From NCBI RefSeq assembly GCF_012926615.1, contig NZ_JABBNU010000001.1:1-64000 (forward strand): DNA of 64,000 nt, read 5' to 3'. Every line of letters begins with the position of its first letter. Positions within the stretch are counted from its first letter, which is position 1. The notes under the pieces are model-generated. The model was not told where the DNA came from, searched no databases, and saw nothing but the letters and a program-made list of their open reading frames with translations. This DNA comes from Marinigracilibium pacificum (lineage in GTDB: Bacteria; Bacteroidota; Bacteroidia; Cytophagales; Cyclobacteriaceae). Shown in pieces: positions 35,003 through 44,758 of this stretch. The position numbers and the translations under genes are program-made.

Positions 35003-36223
35003 TTAAAATTTTTGTCGCTCTATCGGCATGGTCATACACCTTGGTCCACCAAGCCCACGACTAAGTTCACTACTGCTAATTTCTAAAACTTCCACTCCCG
35101 CATCGCGTAGAGCTCTGTTTGTATGAATGTTCCTATTATACGAAATTACTCTTCGAGGTCCAATAGCAAAAACATTTGCTCCATCAAACCATTGCTCTCT
35201 TCGAGCATAATCAGGATTACCATTACCTGTTTCAACCACCTCAAGATGGTCGATTTCATCCTGTAAGACTTTTAATATTGATTCATTAATTTCCTCTTTA
35301 CTCAAAACCACATCACCATCAGAATCGATCTTTTCCAATCTGTATACATTTGTTTGAAGAACAGATTGCATTGCATCCGGGTAGGTAACTACCAGGTTTT
35401 CATCGATAATAGTAAATACTGTATCCAAGTGCATACAGTTACGAACCTTTGGTAAATGAACCTCATAAACACGCTCTACACCTCCTTCTGCTAATACTTG
35501 TTTAGCCACTGCCTCAATGGCTTTAGTATCTGTTCGCTCAGAATGACCAATTGCAAGTGCTTTATCAGAAAGGACTATCACATCTCCACCTTCAATACAA
35601 GTATTAATTCCTGTTCCGGTTTCTATGAATTTTGCCTTGCTTTTGAAGTCCTCATGATTTTCAAAAATAGTTCTCAATAACTTTGACTCCCTTTGACGAC
35701 CAGGAAACTTCATTCTACTATTGATAATACCTGTCTGAACAACTGCAGCAGGATCACGCATAAAATAAAGGTTTGGATTTGGCTTAATTAAATACTCATA
35801 ATCATCAAACTCATTAAGAGCTGAAGATTTATATTTCCTCTTCAACTCATTTACCTTTATACCATGTAATAAAATCCCAGCACACTCTGAAGTACTGTAT
35901 CTTGCAATAAATTCCTCAGCATGCTCTTCAATTCCACTTCCCTCCAACGCATCTTTTATAGTGCCTAATAAAAGATTATCGTCAATGAGTACATCAATTA
36001 ATAATTCATGAAGTCGATAAACTTTAGCACCTGCCGCTTGTTTTATCAGAATTGTAAATTCGTCATGCTCCTTTTGCATCTGCTGCAAAAAAGGAACATC
36101 CTCAAATAGAAGTTCTGATTTGTTATAAGGAGTCAGCCGGTCAATTTCTTTTCCCGGCCTGTGCATAATTACCGACTTTAATGTTCCAAATTCGGAATCA
36201 AGCGCAATTCTATCTTTAGGCAT
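35003..36223 (-). CDS. arcA: Arginine deiminase
   Basis: Hydrolyses arginine to citrulline and ammonia. The 406-residue protein has the full guanidine-modifying active site: YFMRDPAAVVQTG with Asp, EGGDVIVL, the catalytic HLDTVFTIID and the nucleophilic Cys in LGGPRCMTMPIERQ near the end. No arcB or arcC lies beside it, so the complete arginine fermentation route is not encoded here; ammonia release for acid resistance, or arginine supply to nitrogen metabolism, is possible. The gene lies 1 nt before the CorC-type gene and may be cotranscribed with it. Confidence 0.95.
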   Translation of the reverse strand: MPKDRIALDSEFGTLKSVIMHRPGKEIDRLTPYNKSELLFEDVPFLQQMQKEHDEFTILIKQAAGAKVYRLHELLIDVLIDDNLLLGTIKDALEGSGIEEHAEEFIARYSTSECAGILLHGIKVNELKRKYKSSALNEFDDYEYLIKPNPNLYFMRDPAAVVQTGIINSRMKFPGRQRESKLLRTIFENHEDFKSKAKFIETGTGINTCIEGGDVIVLSDKALAIGHSERTDTKAIEAVAKQVLAEGGVERVYEVHLPKVRNCMHLDTVFTIIDENLVVTYPDAMQSVLQTNVYRLEKIDSDGDVVLSKEEINESILKVLQDEIDHLEVVETGNGNPDYARREQWFDGANVFAIGPRRVISYNRNIHTNRALRDAGVEVLEISSSELSRGLGGPRCMTMPIERQKF

Positions 36224-36264
36224 AGTGATACGATTTTGCGCTAATTTAATGAAACAAGAATCAA

Positions 36265-38802
36265 TTAAGCATTCTTTTTTTCATAATCTTTGAACCTTCT
36301 GACAGTACTGATAGCAAATCCTATTGCAAGAATTATTGTACCTAACCAAAGTAAATTGATCCATGGCTTTTCAATAGATTTAATTACCACAAAATCCTTT
36401 TGAGTAGTATATGGAACAAACTTAAACTTTTCAGTTGCAGGATCAATGCCTAAGAATCTCACCTTAGTTCCAATTTCAATTAGTTCATCTTCTAATGAAG
36501 CCCCCATATCTTCTCTGATTACTATTAGAGGCTCAACAATATGACTCATTGTCTGGCTCTTAATCTCAATCACTGCTTTTAATGCCAGGTCATTCTCGTT
36601 CAAACCTCGGAAACTTAATTCCTCAGCATCGAGTTTAACTACATCTTTGAGTGTACTTACATAATCATTAATAAAGAATTCCTCACCTTTAGAAATAACA
36701 AGAGTATCAGCTGCCACCCATTTTAATTCATCATCACTTGGTGGAATTACAGTTGCATAAGTATAGAAGTCTCGTGTAAATGTATGTAATAAATCAGGAG
36801 AAACTACTTTACCCATATCAGGATTATCCTGAACTCTAGGATACATATCAATAACTTCGTCATCTTTGATATGTCTGATTTTATAATATGTGTTTTCCGG
36901 ATTAAGAGAAAAAGTATCTCCTTTCGCAGCGACTAACTCTTCTCCATCTAATAAATCACGAGCAATTACAACTTTATAAGGATCATCAGTAGGCAGGATT
37001 TCTGAAAGTCTGACGTACTCATTTATATCATCAAGTTTTACATGTCTACCTAAATAATTGAGATCATATTCAGCCATCTCAGCATTTTCATCAAACCAAA
37101 GCACAAGGTTTTCCCTGTTTTCTTCGGTTGTCATATTCTTATTAATGACTAGCCCTGATTTATTCTCAGAAACTACATTAGAAAATCCTGTAGAATATAG
37201 AATCCCGAGGACCATAAATGCCACACCAATATGGGTTATTGCTCCTCCACTAAGTGATGGTTTTTTCTTCACCAGATCTATAAGTATCTGACCATTTACG
37301 ATAAGAGAAAACACACCGGCAACGAGCATTACAATTAACCTGAAATCAGAATAAGTAAAGCCAATGTTTAAGATTATTAGAACAATCACCATTGTCAGTA
37401 CGATTGCCGGAGCAAAGGAAGCCAGGACAGTTCCTTTTTTAACATTTCTCCACCAAAAATATTGAGCAATTCCAGATACAATTGTTAACAATATTGCAAA
37501 CCAAATCTGATATTTTGAATATTCTGCAGGATCTGAAGGCGCAGCGGCAGTTGATATCCCTCCAAAAAACTCAACAATTTTATTATAAACAGGGATAGAA
37601 GTAGGCAATAATACCTGGGTTCCCATTAATATCAATACCAGAGCTCCGATAAACACCCAGAATTCACCAGAATATGTTTCAAGGTCTTTTTGAGATTTAG
37701 GAATACTACGGTTATGATAAATAAGCATTCCTACACCTCCAATAAAGAAAAACAGAAGGTAAATAAGTAGCTGACCACTTAAACCTAAATCTGTAAAACT
37801 ATGAACTGAAGACTCACCTAATACACCTGACCGGGTAAGGAAGGTACTATACAAAATAAGTGTATACATGGTTAGAACAAGTACCATTGCTCCCATTAAA
37901 CCTGACTTACTTCGTTGAAAGACTATCATTACATGATATGATGCTACTAAAAATAGCCATGGTACATATACAGCATTTTCAACAGGGTCCCAGTTCCAAT
38001 ATCCTCCAAAATTTAAAGTTTCATAAGCCCAGTAGGCACCCATAATAATCCCAACACCTAAAACTCCTGCAGCTAGCAATGTCCATGGTAATGCTGGTCT
38101 TATCCATTCTCTGTAATTTCTTGTCCACAATCCAGATATAAAAAAGCTAAAAGGAACAAGAGTTAAAGCAAATCCAAAGAACAAAGTTGGAGGGTGAATT
38201 ACCATCCATATATTTTGAAGTAGCGGATTAAGCCCGCGACCATCCTCTGGCACAAAGTCAGGGTTAGATATAAAAGTAGGGTCATCAAGAACATCGCGTA
38301 GTAACATAAACGGACTACTTCCCAACTTAAGTTCAATTCCTGGCAATACTACACCAAGGACCATTGAAGTAAGAAAGGCCTGAACCACAGAGAAAACAGT
38401 CATAACGGGAGCTTCCCATTCACCACCTTTTCCAATAATGAAAACCGCAGTTACTGCATGCCAGAATATCCAAAGAAGAAAACTTCCTTCTTGCCCCTCC
38501 CAAAATGAAGAAACCATATAATGAACAGGCAAATGTCTGCTGGAATGGCTCCAGGCATAATGATATTCAAAGTAGTTATTATAAATAATAGCAAATAGGG
38601 TTAATACTATCCCTAATACAGCCAAACCATGAATAGCAAATAAGGTTCGGGCATATTGTAAAGCTGGTTTAGCTTCAACTGTATTTGCCTTTTTATAAGC
38701 ATTGAAATAACCCCATGCTGCTGCTATTGAGGTTACAAATGATACAATAACAAAAAGGTGACCCATGTCACCTATCCAATTATGAACCACAGAAAGGATC
38801 AT
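36265..38802 (-). CDS. ccmF: Cytochrome c haem lyase CcmF
   Basis: CcmF takes haem from CcmE and attaches it to apocytochrome c at the outer face of the inner membrane. This 845-residue protein has about 14 membrane helices. The WWD haem-handling motif is present as GGYWNWDPVENAVYVPWL, with neighbouring HPP and conserved His residues (IHPPTLFFG; the SHSSRHLPVHY loop). A large periplasmic domain spans about 545-815 and includes DDPYKVVIARDLLDGE. It is longer than E. coli CcmF (647), as usual in Bacteroidota. The stop-to-start gap to ccmE is 5 nt. Confidence 0.93.
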   Translation of the reverse strand: MILSVVHNWIGDMGHLFVIVSFVTSIAAAWGYFNAYKKANTVEAKPALQYARTLFAIHGLAVLGIVLTLFAIIYNNYFEYHYAWSHSSRHLPVHYMVSSFWEGQEGSFLLWIFWHAVTAVFIIGKGGEWEAPVMTVFSVVQAFLTSMVLGVVLPGIELKLGSSPFMLLRDVLDDPTFISNPDFVPEDGRGLNPLLQNIWMVIHPPTLFFGFALTLVPFSFFISGLWTRNYREWIRPALPWTLLAAGVLGVGIIMGAYWAYETLNFGGYWNWDPVENAVYVPWLFLVASYHVMIVFQRSKSGLMGAMVLVLTMYTLILYSTFLTRSGVLGESSVHSFTDLGLSGQLLIYLLFFFIGGVGMLIYHNRSIPKSQKDLETYSGEFWVFIGALVLILMGTQVLLPTSIPVYNKIVEFFGGISTAAAPSDPAEYSKYQIWFAILLTIVSGIAQYFWWRNVKKGTVLASFAPAIVLTMVIVLIILNIGFTYSDFRLIVMLVAGVFSLIVNGQILIDLVKKKPSLSGGAITHIGVAFMVLGILYSTGFSNVVSENKSGLVINKNMTTEENRENLVLWFDENAEMAEYDLNYLGRHVKLDDINEYVRLSEILPTDDPYKVVIARDLLDGEELVAAKGDTFSLNPENTYYKIRHIKDDEVIDMYPRVQDNPDMGKVVSPDLLHTFTRDFYTYATVIPPSDDELKWVAADTLVISKGEEFFINDYVSTLKDVVKLDAEELSFRGLNENDLALKAVIEIKSQTMSHIVEPLIVIREDMGASLEDELIEIGTKVRFLGIDPATEKFKFVPYTTQKDFVVIKSIEKPWINLLWLGTIILAIGFAISTVRRFKDYEKKNA

Positions 38803-38807
38803 ATGAC

Positions 38808-39224
38808 TTAAAGTTGAGTGTTAGGATTTAGATTTTCTTCCTGATATTTTGAAGGACACTTCATCAGGATTTGGTCAGCGATAAACACATCTTGTTTAAA
38901 GCTACCAACAACTACCACCTTCTCAGATTTCATAAAATCCTGAGGCATTGGCTCGTTATAAAAAACCTGTTTTTCTTCTTTGTTGTCATCTACCAGGGTA
39001 AATGAAAAGCTTAACTTATCGGGAGAAGGATGAATGCCAATCACTTCACCAGAGTTGTTCTTTTTTAGCTCTCCTACAACATGATATTGTTTTTCACTAC
39101 CATTTTCTGCCAATTCTTTAGCCTCTTTAAAAGACACATAAGATCCGGCATCAAAAGATGTTGAAACGATAAAGGCAATAACCGCTGCAACAATGACTAA
39201 AATAAAAATATACTGCTTTTTCAT
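38808..39224 (-). CDS. ccmE: Cytochrome c maturation protein CcmE, CxxxY type
   Basis: CcmE is the periplasmic haem chaperone that binds haem covalently for delivery to CcmF. The 138-residue protein has an N-terminal membrane anchor (about 4-21) and an OB-fold domain with YHVVGELKKN, KLSFSFTLVDDN and VVVGSFKQD. At the haem site there is MKCPSKYQEE: Cys123 replaces the usual haem-binding His, with Tyr127 kept, the CxxxY form seen in reduced Ccm systems. I confirmed the codon (TGT). A short C-terminal tail follows. It sits between ccmD (7 nt) and ccmF. Confidence 0.93.
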   Translation of the reverse strand: MKKQYIFILVIVAAVIAFIVSTSFDAGSYVSFKEAKELAENGSEKQYHVVGELKKNNSGEVIGIHPSPDKLSFSFTLVDDNKEEKQVFYNEPMPQDFMKSEKVVVVGSFKQDVFIADQILMKCPSKYQEENLNPNTQL

Positions 39225-39231
39225 AACTCTA

Positions 39232-39474
39232 TTAATTCAACTTCTCGTTTTCCAACTTCTTAATCTTTCTTTCAACTCTGAACAGATATATAAATAGTCC
39301 AGCCAGAATAATTAAGACTACTGCTACAACAACATAAATCTTACCATCAGCCCTCAATGCATCTGCCATAGCGACATCACTATTTGCAGGAACTTCACTT
39401 TCAGCTACTTGCGCTAAGGTAGTGAATGAGATCTTTGACAAAAAATGTATAAAAATTGAGAAAAGCTTTTGCAT
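39232..39474 (-). CDS. ccmD: CcmD-like small membrane protein
   Basis: An 80-residue protein with an N-terminal hydrophobic segment (LFSIFIHFLSKISFTTLA), likely a signal peptide, and a strong helix IYVVVAVVLIILAGLFIYLF at about 46-65, followed by a charged tail (RVERKIKKLENEKLN). This is the pattern of CcmD, which stabilises the CcmABC-CcmE complex. The N-terminal part is longer than E. coli CcmD and possibly cleaved. Its position between ccmC (1-nt overlap) and ccmE is the strongest support. Confidence 0.8.
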   Translation of the reverse strand: MQKLFSIFIHFLSKISFTTLAQVAESEVPANSDVAMADALRADGKIYVVVAVVLIILAGLFIYLFRVERKIKKLENEKLN

Positions 39475-40145
39475 TATTTTTCTTCAAGTTTGTGTTCAAT
39501 TTTACGTATTCTGAAATGTAACGTTGCAATCCAGAAGCCCAGAAGGGTCCAGCCTAATACAGCCGGGTAAAAAACCATCCTTAATCTACTATCCAGATCA
39601 TAAGTATTAAAACCCGGATTACCACCATTTCCTGGATGGAGTGAATTCTCTGCCAATCTAGGAAGGACAAATAATAAAGAGATCATTAACGGATAAGCAA
39701 AAATATTATAAACGGCACTTACCCTTGCTCTTTTTTGTTCATCATGGAGACTTGACCTTAATAGTAAATAGGCAAAATATATTAACAAAGTAATAAATAC
39801 AGATGTGATTTTTGGGTCAGCTAACCAACCGCCCATTTTCCCCCAAGTATAAGTAGCCCAGACTGCACCAGTTATTAATCCGAGGATTCCATACCAAATA
39901 CCAACCTTTGCATATGAATCAGCACTAATATCCTTATCCATATCATTGGTATTTAAATATCTGACAGACTGAACCACAGATCCTGTCAAAATTATCACCA
40001 TACCAAACCACATCGGTACATGGAAAAATAAATTCCTTATAGACTCATTAAGTATATTAAGTCTTGGTGCTTCAACTAAAAAACCAGCTACAACAGTATA
40101 TACTAAAAGTACAATTGTGAGATATTTCCACCAGTTATTTTTCAT
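39474..40145 (-). CDS. ccmC: Haem exporter / cytochrome c maturation protein CcmC
   Basis: CcmC is the inner-membrane protein that presents haem to CcmE. The 223-residue protein has six hydrophobic helices. Conserved His residues are at FHVPMWFG and ENSLHPGNGG. The WWD region is shortened in conserved residues: TWGKMGGWLADPKITS where proteobacterial CcmC has TWGTWWVWDARLTS. The Trp-Gly start and the Asp remain, but two central Trp are lost. It follows ccmB by 1 nt and overlaps ccmD by 1 nt. Confidence 0.9.
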   Translation of the reverse strand: MKNNWWKYLTIVLLVYTVVAGFLVEAPRLNILNESIRNLFFHVPMWFGMVIILTGSVVQSVRYLNTNDMDKDISADSYAKVGIWYGILGLITGAVWATYTWGKMGGWLADPKITSVFITLLIYFAYLLLRSSLHDEQKRARVSAVYNIFAYPLMISLLFVLPRLAENSLHPGNGGNPGFNTYDLDSRLRMVFYPAVLGWTLLGFWIATLHFRIRKIEHKLEEK

Positions 40146-40146
40146 A

Positions 40147-40803
40147 CTAACTTCTCCATAAATAAGGAAATAACACTAATCCTACTACCACTATAATTAA
40201 ATCGAGTGCAAAAATGCTTAATAATGGCTTCCATACCAACATTATTTCAAAATTGTCAATTGCTGATTTTGAAATCTTTATAGACAATAATAATAAAGGT
40301 ACCATGATGGGCAACGATAATACCGCCATTAAGGTTGCTGAATTTTCTGCATTTGATGCAATCCCCGATACCATTGTAAGAATCGCGGCAAATCCGACTG
40401 ATGTCAAGACAAGGTTTAATAGAAATAACCCGGTATTAGCAACTGGGTTACCCATCACAAATGAATAAAATACAAATGAGAGCACTCCAAATACTGTAAG
40501 TAAAAGAATATTATAAGCAGATTTAGCCGCAAATAACACTTGAGGATTTACTAAAGAGTATAAATATAATTGTTGCCTTTTTTCATCTCCGGCAAAACTT
40601 TTAGCAATTGCATTTATCGCAATAAACGAAAAGATAATCCAGAAAATAGAGTTCCATGTTAATGGGTGAATCAGCCCCCGGCGAACTCCTAATGATAAAT
40701 AAGTAATAAAGATCGTTGTAGCTAAATAAAGCAAAATGCCATTTATGGCATATTTTTGCCTCCACTCGATTACAATCTCTTTAGTAATTAGTTTTTTAAA
40801 CAC
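40147..40803 (-). CDS. ccmB: Haem exporter subunit CcmB
   Basis: CcmB is the permease of the CcmABCD release complex that frees holo-CcmE. The 218-residue protein has six hydrophobic segments and the family N-terminus (KKLITKEIVIEWRQKYAINGILLY). FSFIAINAIAKSF and GDEKRQQLYLYSL match the first conserved loop. The start is GTG at 40801-40803, with no nearby ATG. It is the first gene of the operon; the ATPase subunit CcmA is not in the window, so it must be encoded elsewhere. A -7 box lies 59 nt upstream. Confidence 0.92.
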   Translation of the reverse strand: MFKKLITKEIVIEWRQKYAINGILLYLATTIFITYLSLGVRRGLIHPLTWNSIFWIIFSFIAINAIAKSFAGDEKRQQLYLYSLVNPQVLFAAKSAYNILLLTVFGVLSFVFYSFVMGNPVANTGLFLLNLVLTSVGFAAILTMVSGIASNAENSATLMAVLSLPIMVPLLLLSIKISKSAIDNFEIMLVWKPLLSIFALDLIIVVVGLVLFPYLWRS

Positions 40804-40815
40804 GACCTTAAAATT

Positions 40816-40832
40816 TTCCTGTTAAGCAGGAA
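40816..40832 (-). other. Hairpin in the ccmB leader
   Basis: TTCCTG-ttaag-CAGGAA is a 6-bp stem with a 5-nt loop between the candidate ccmB -7 box and its GTG start. It has no T tract on the minus strand, so it is not a standard terminator; it may be chance. Confidence 0.25.
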
Positions 40833-40861
40833 CAAAAAATCAACCTTAACATACTGGGGAA

Positions 40862-40869
40862 CAAAATTA
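40862..40869 (-). promoter_or_regulatory. Candidate -7 box of the ccm operon
   Basis: On the minus strand this reads TAATTTTG, an exact TAnnTTTG, 59 nt before the ccmB start. No good TTG element is visible at the usual distance. The rest of the 272-bp divergent gap to rmlA is very AT-rich with no other site I can support. Confidence 0.4.
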
Positions 40870-41075
40870 TAACCTCATGTTTTTATATAAACATTCTTTT
40901 ATAACTTTATCCCTTAAATACGCTGATATTAATTATCGATGCAAAATTAGGTCATTAACAATTATTAATGAAATTTTTTTACCCATCATCCATTGAATGA
41001 TTTTTTTTTAATGGTATTCAAAAAATTTCATAGATTAGCATTTTGAACTTTACTACGTAAAAATTTAACAATTCT

Positions 41076-41935
<860 letters not shown>

Positions 41936-41939
<4 letters not shown>

Positions 41940-42493
41940 AAGTAACAAAAGGAAAGATTGAAGGCGTTTTCATATTTGAGCCTACAGTTCATGGTGATGA
42001 CCGAGGATTTTTTTTAGAATCTTATAATAAAAGTACATTTAAAAATCTCACAGGGTTAGATGTTGATTTTGTACAGGATAATCAATCTCGATCAAAAAAA
42101 GGCACATTAAGGGGTTTACACTATCAGTCAGGAGCTCATGCCCAGGCTAAATTAGTAAGAGTATTGCAGGGAAAAGTTTTAGATGTTTATGTCGACCTTA
42201 GACCTGAGTCGCCTACTTTTGGTCAATGGGACTCTCATATTCTAACTGGTGAAAATCAAGTTCAATTATTTGTACCCCGAGGACTTGCCCATGGGTTTGC
42301 TACTTTAAGTGACTCAGTTGACTTTTTTTACAAATGTGACAACTATTATAATAAAGAATCAGAAGGAGGCATACATTTCGCCGATGAAGAGCTAAATATT
42401 GATTGGCAACTTGGTGAAACAACTCCAATAATTTCAGAAAAAGACTTAGCTTTACCTACATTTAGGTCTTATGTAGACTCTCTAAAGGATTAA
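41936..42493 (+). CDS. rmlC: dTDP-4-dehydrorhamnose 3,5-epimerase
   Basis: A cupin epimerase acting on dTDP-4-keto-6-deoxyglucose. The 185-residue length is right. Active-site features are [30 protein letters not shown] with the catalytic His, [15 protein letters not shown] with the Asp partner, [15 protein letters not shown] with the second His, and [13 protein letters not shown] with Tyr. It lies between rmlA and rmlB with 4-nt overlap and 1-nt spacing. The next rhamnose enzyme, RmlD, is not in the cluster. Confidence 0.96.
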
Positions 42494-42494
42494 A

Positions 42495-43505
42495 ATGAAA
42501 ACAATACTTATTACTGGTGGAGCCGGTTTTATCGGATCCAATTTTGTGCCATATTTCATCGAAAAATACAAAGATTATAAGATCATCAACCTGGACAAAT
42601 TAACATACGCAGGAGATCTAACGAATCTGAAAGAAATAGAAAATCACCCTAATTACCATTTCGTTCAAGGGGATATTTGTGATTACAACATTGTTGACCA
42701 GCTTTTTAAAACTCATAATGTCACTGACGTAATTCATTTTGCTGCTGAATCACATGTTGACAATAGCATCACTGGTCCTGAGGCATTTGTAAAGACAAAC
42801 GTTAATGGAACCTTTACTTTATTGGATGCTGCTCGAAGATACTGGATGAACGCACCATTTGAAGTTAAAAGCGGAATGGAAAATAATAGATTCCATCACA
42901 TCAGTACCGACGAAGTTTATGGCACTCTTGGCAAGGAAGGTCTTTTTACCGAAATGACTCCATATGCACCTAACAGCCCATACAGTGCTTCAAAGGCTAG
43001 TAGTGATTTTTTAGTTCGAAGCTATTTTCATACTTATGGACTCAATGTAGTTACAACAAATTGTTCTAATAACTACGGACCCAAACAGCATGATGAAAAA
43101 TTAATACCTACCATTATCAGAAAAGCAATAAAGGGAGATGCTATTCCGATTTATGGTGATGGGAAAAATGTAAGAGACTGGTTGTATGTTTTGGATCATT
43201 GTAAAGGTATTGACCTTGTATTCCATGATGGAAAATCAGGAGAAACCTACAATATTGGTGGACGAAATGAGCGTGAAAACATCTATATTGCAACCAAAAT
43301 CTGTGAAATCCTGGATCAGAAAAAGCCCTTAGAAAACAAAAGTTATAAAGAGCTAATTACCTATGTAAAAGACAGACCGGGTCACGACCGTCGTTATGCA
43401 ATCGACGCCACCAAATTAGAAGGTGATCTTGGATGGAAAGCTGACGAAAACTTCGAAAGCGGCATAGAAAAAACAATTGACTGGTATTTGAAGAAATATA
43501 ATTAA
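42495..43505 (+). CDS. rmlB: dTDP-glucose 4,6-dehydratase
   Basis: An extended SDR that makes dTDP-4-keto-6-deoxyglucose. The 336-residue protein starts with the NAD loop GGAGFIGSNF, has HFAAESHVDNSI, the catalytic Thr-Asp-Glu (STDEVYG) and YSASKASSD with Tyr and Lys, NNYGPKQHDEKLIP, and RDWLYVLDHC for the sugar. The stop TAA shares its last base with the ATG of the next gene (TAATG), so translation is coupled. The product feeds rhamnose or other 6-deoxysugars. Confidence 0.97.
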   Translation: MKTILITGGAGFIGSNFVPYFIEKYKDYKIINLDKLTYAGDLTNLKEIENHPNYHFVQGDICDYNIVDQLFKTHNVTDVIHFAAESHVDNSITGPEAFVKTNVNGTFTLLDAARRYWMNAPFEVKSGMENNRFHHISTDEVYGTLGKEGLFTEMTPYAPNSPYSASKASSDFLVRSYFHTYGLNVVTTNCSNNYGPKQHDEKLIPTIIRKAIKGDAIPIYGDGKNVRDWLYVLDHCKGIDLVFHDGKSGETYNIGGRNERENIYIATKICEILDQKKPLENKSYKELITYVKDRPGHDRRYAIDATKLEGDLGWKADENFESGIEKTIDWYLKKYN

Positions 43506-44755
43506 TGGAAAAAATAGGAATTATAGGATTGGGGTACGTTGGGCTACCACTTGCAGTTGAATTCGGAAAAATAAGACCTACTCTTGGATTTGATATTAAC
43601 CATAAACGAATTCAGGAATTACAAGATGGTATTGACCGTACATTGGAAGTTGACAAAGAAGAGCTAAAAGAAGCCGGGCAATTAGCATATTCAAGTAATT
43701 TGGAAGATTTGGCAAGCTGTAATATATATATAGTTACTGTTCCTACTCCTATTGACAACTACAAAAAACCAGACCTAAGCCCATTAATTGGCGCAAGTAC
43801 TACTATAGGTAAGGTGCTTAAAAAAGGCGACATTGTGATCTATGAATCAACTGTTTACCCAGGGTGTACAGAAGAGGATTGTGTTCCTGTTTTAGAAAAA
43901 GTTAGTGGACTTAAGTTTAATGAAGACTTTTTCTGTGGCTATTCTCCTGAGAGAATTAATCCAGGTGATAAGCAACATAGACTACCTACTATCAAAAAAG
44001 TAACAAGCGGATCAACTCCCGAAATTGCTGAAAAAGTTGATAACCTATATAAGTCAATTATCATTGCTGGCACACATAAAGCATCATCCATTAGAGTTGC
44101 TGAAGCAGCAAAAGTGATAGAAAATGCTCAAAGAGACATAAATATTGCTTTTGTTAATGAACTAGCGGTAGTATTTGACAAAATGAATATAGATACAACA
44201 GAAGTACTTGAAGCTGCGGGCACAAAATGGAATTTCCTTCCTTTCAGACCAGGTCTTGTAGGTGGCCATTGTATTGGTGTTGACCCTTATTATCTAACTC
44301 ATAAAGCAGAAAGCTTAGGACATCATCCTGAGGTTATTTTATCTGGACGAAGAATTAATGATCATATGGGAATGTTCATTGCCAATAAAGTTATCAAACT
44401 GATGACTCAAATGGACAATCCTGTTAAAAATGCAAACATTCTTATACTGGGAATCACATTTAAAGAAAACTGCCCTGACATAAGAAACAGTAAGGTAATT
44501 GATGTTATCAGTGAACTAAAAAGCTTTGGCGCTAACATAGATGTTTATGACCCATTGGCAGATCCGGAAGAAGTAAAAGAAGAATATGGCATTGAGTTGA
44601 TTTCTAAACCATCAAAAAAATATAATGCAATTGTGATGGCTGTTTCACACAATGAATTTGATGGACTAAACTGGTCTGATATTAAAAATGGCAATACTGT
44701 TGTTTACGACGTTAAAGCTAAGCTTGATAAAGAAGAGGTAACTGACAGATTATAA
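43505..44755 (+). CDS. UDP-N-acetylhexosamine 6-dehydrogenase (WbpA/TviB-like)
   Basis: Oxidises C6 of a UDP-N-acetyl sugar to the uronic acid with two NAD. The 416-residue protein has the Rossmann motif IIGLGYVGLPLAVEFG, TVPTPID, ESTVYPGCTE, SPERINPGDKQH, the central KVIENAQRDINIAFVNE helix, the catalytic Cys in GGHCIGVDPYYLTHKAES, and GITFKENCPDIRNSKV. In this gene set (with WbpE-, WbpD- and WbpB-like proteins) the substrate is probably UDP-GlcNAc. TviB/WbpO-type UDP-GalNAc use is the main alternative. Confidence 0.93.
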   Translation: MEKIGIIGLGYVGLPLAVEFGKIRPTLGFDINHKRIQELQDGIDRTLEVDKEELKEAGQLAYSSNLEDLASCNIYIVTVPTPIDNYKKPDLSPLIGASTTIGKVLKKGDIVIYESTVYPGCTEEDCVPVLEKVSGLKFNEDFFCGYSPERINPGDKQHRLPTIKKVTSGSTPEIAEKVDNLYKSIIIAGTHKASSIRVAEAAKVIENAQRDINIAFVNELAVVFDKMNIDTTEVLEAAGTKWNFLPFRPGLVGGHCIGVDPYYLTHKAESLGHHPEVILSGRRINDHMGMFIANKVIKLMTQMDNPVKNANILILGITFKENCPDIRNSKVIDVISELKSFGANIDVYDPLADPEEVKEEYGIELISKPSKKYNAIVMAVSHNEFDGLNWSDIKNGNTVVYDVKAKLDKEEVTDRL

Positions 44756-44758
44756 TCT

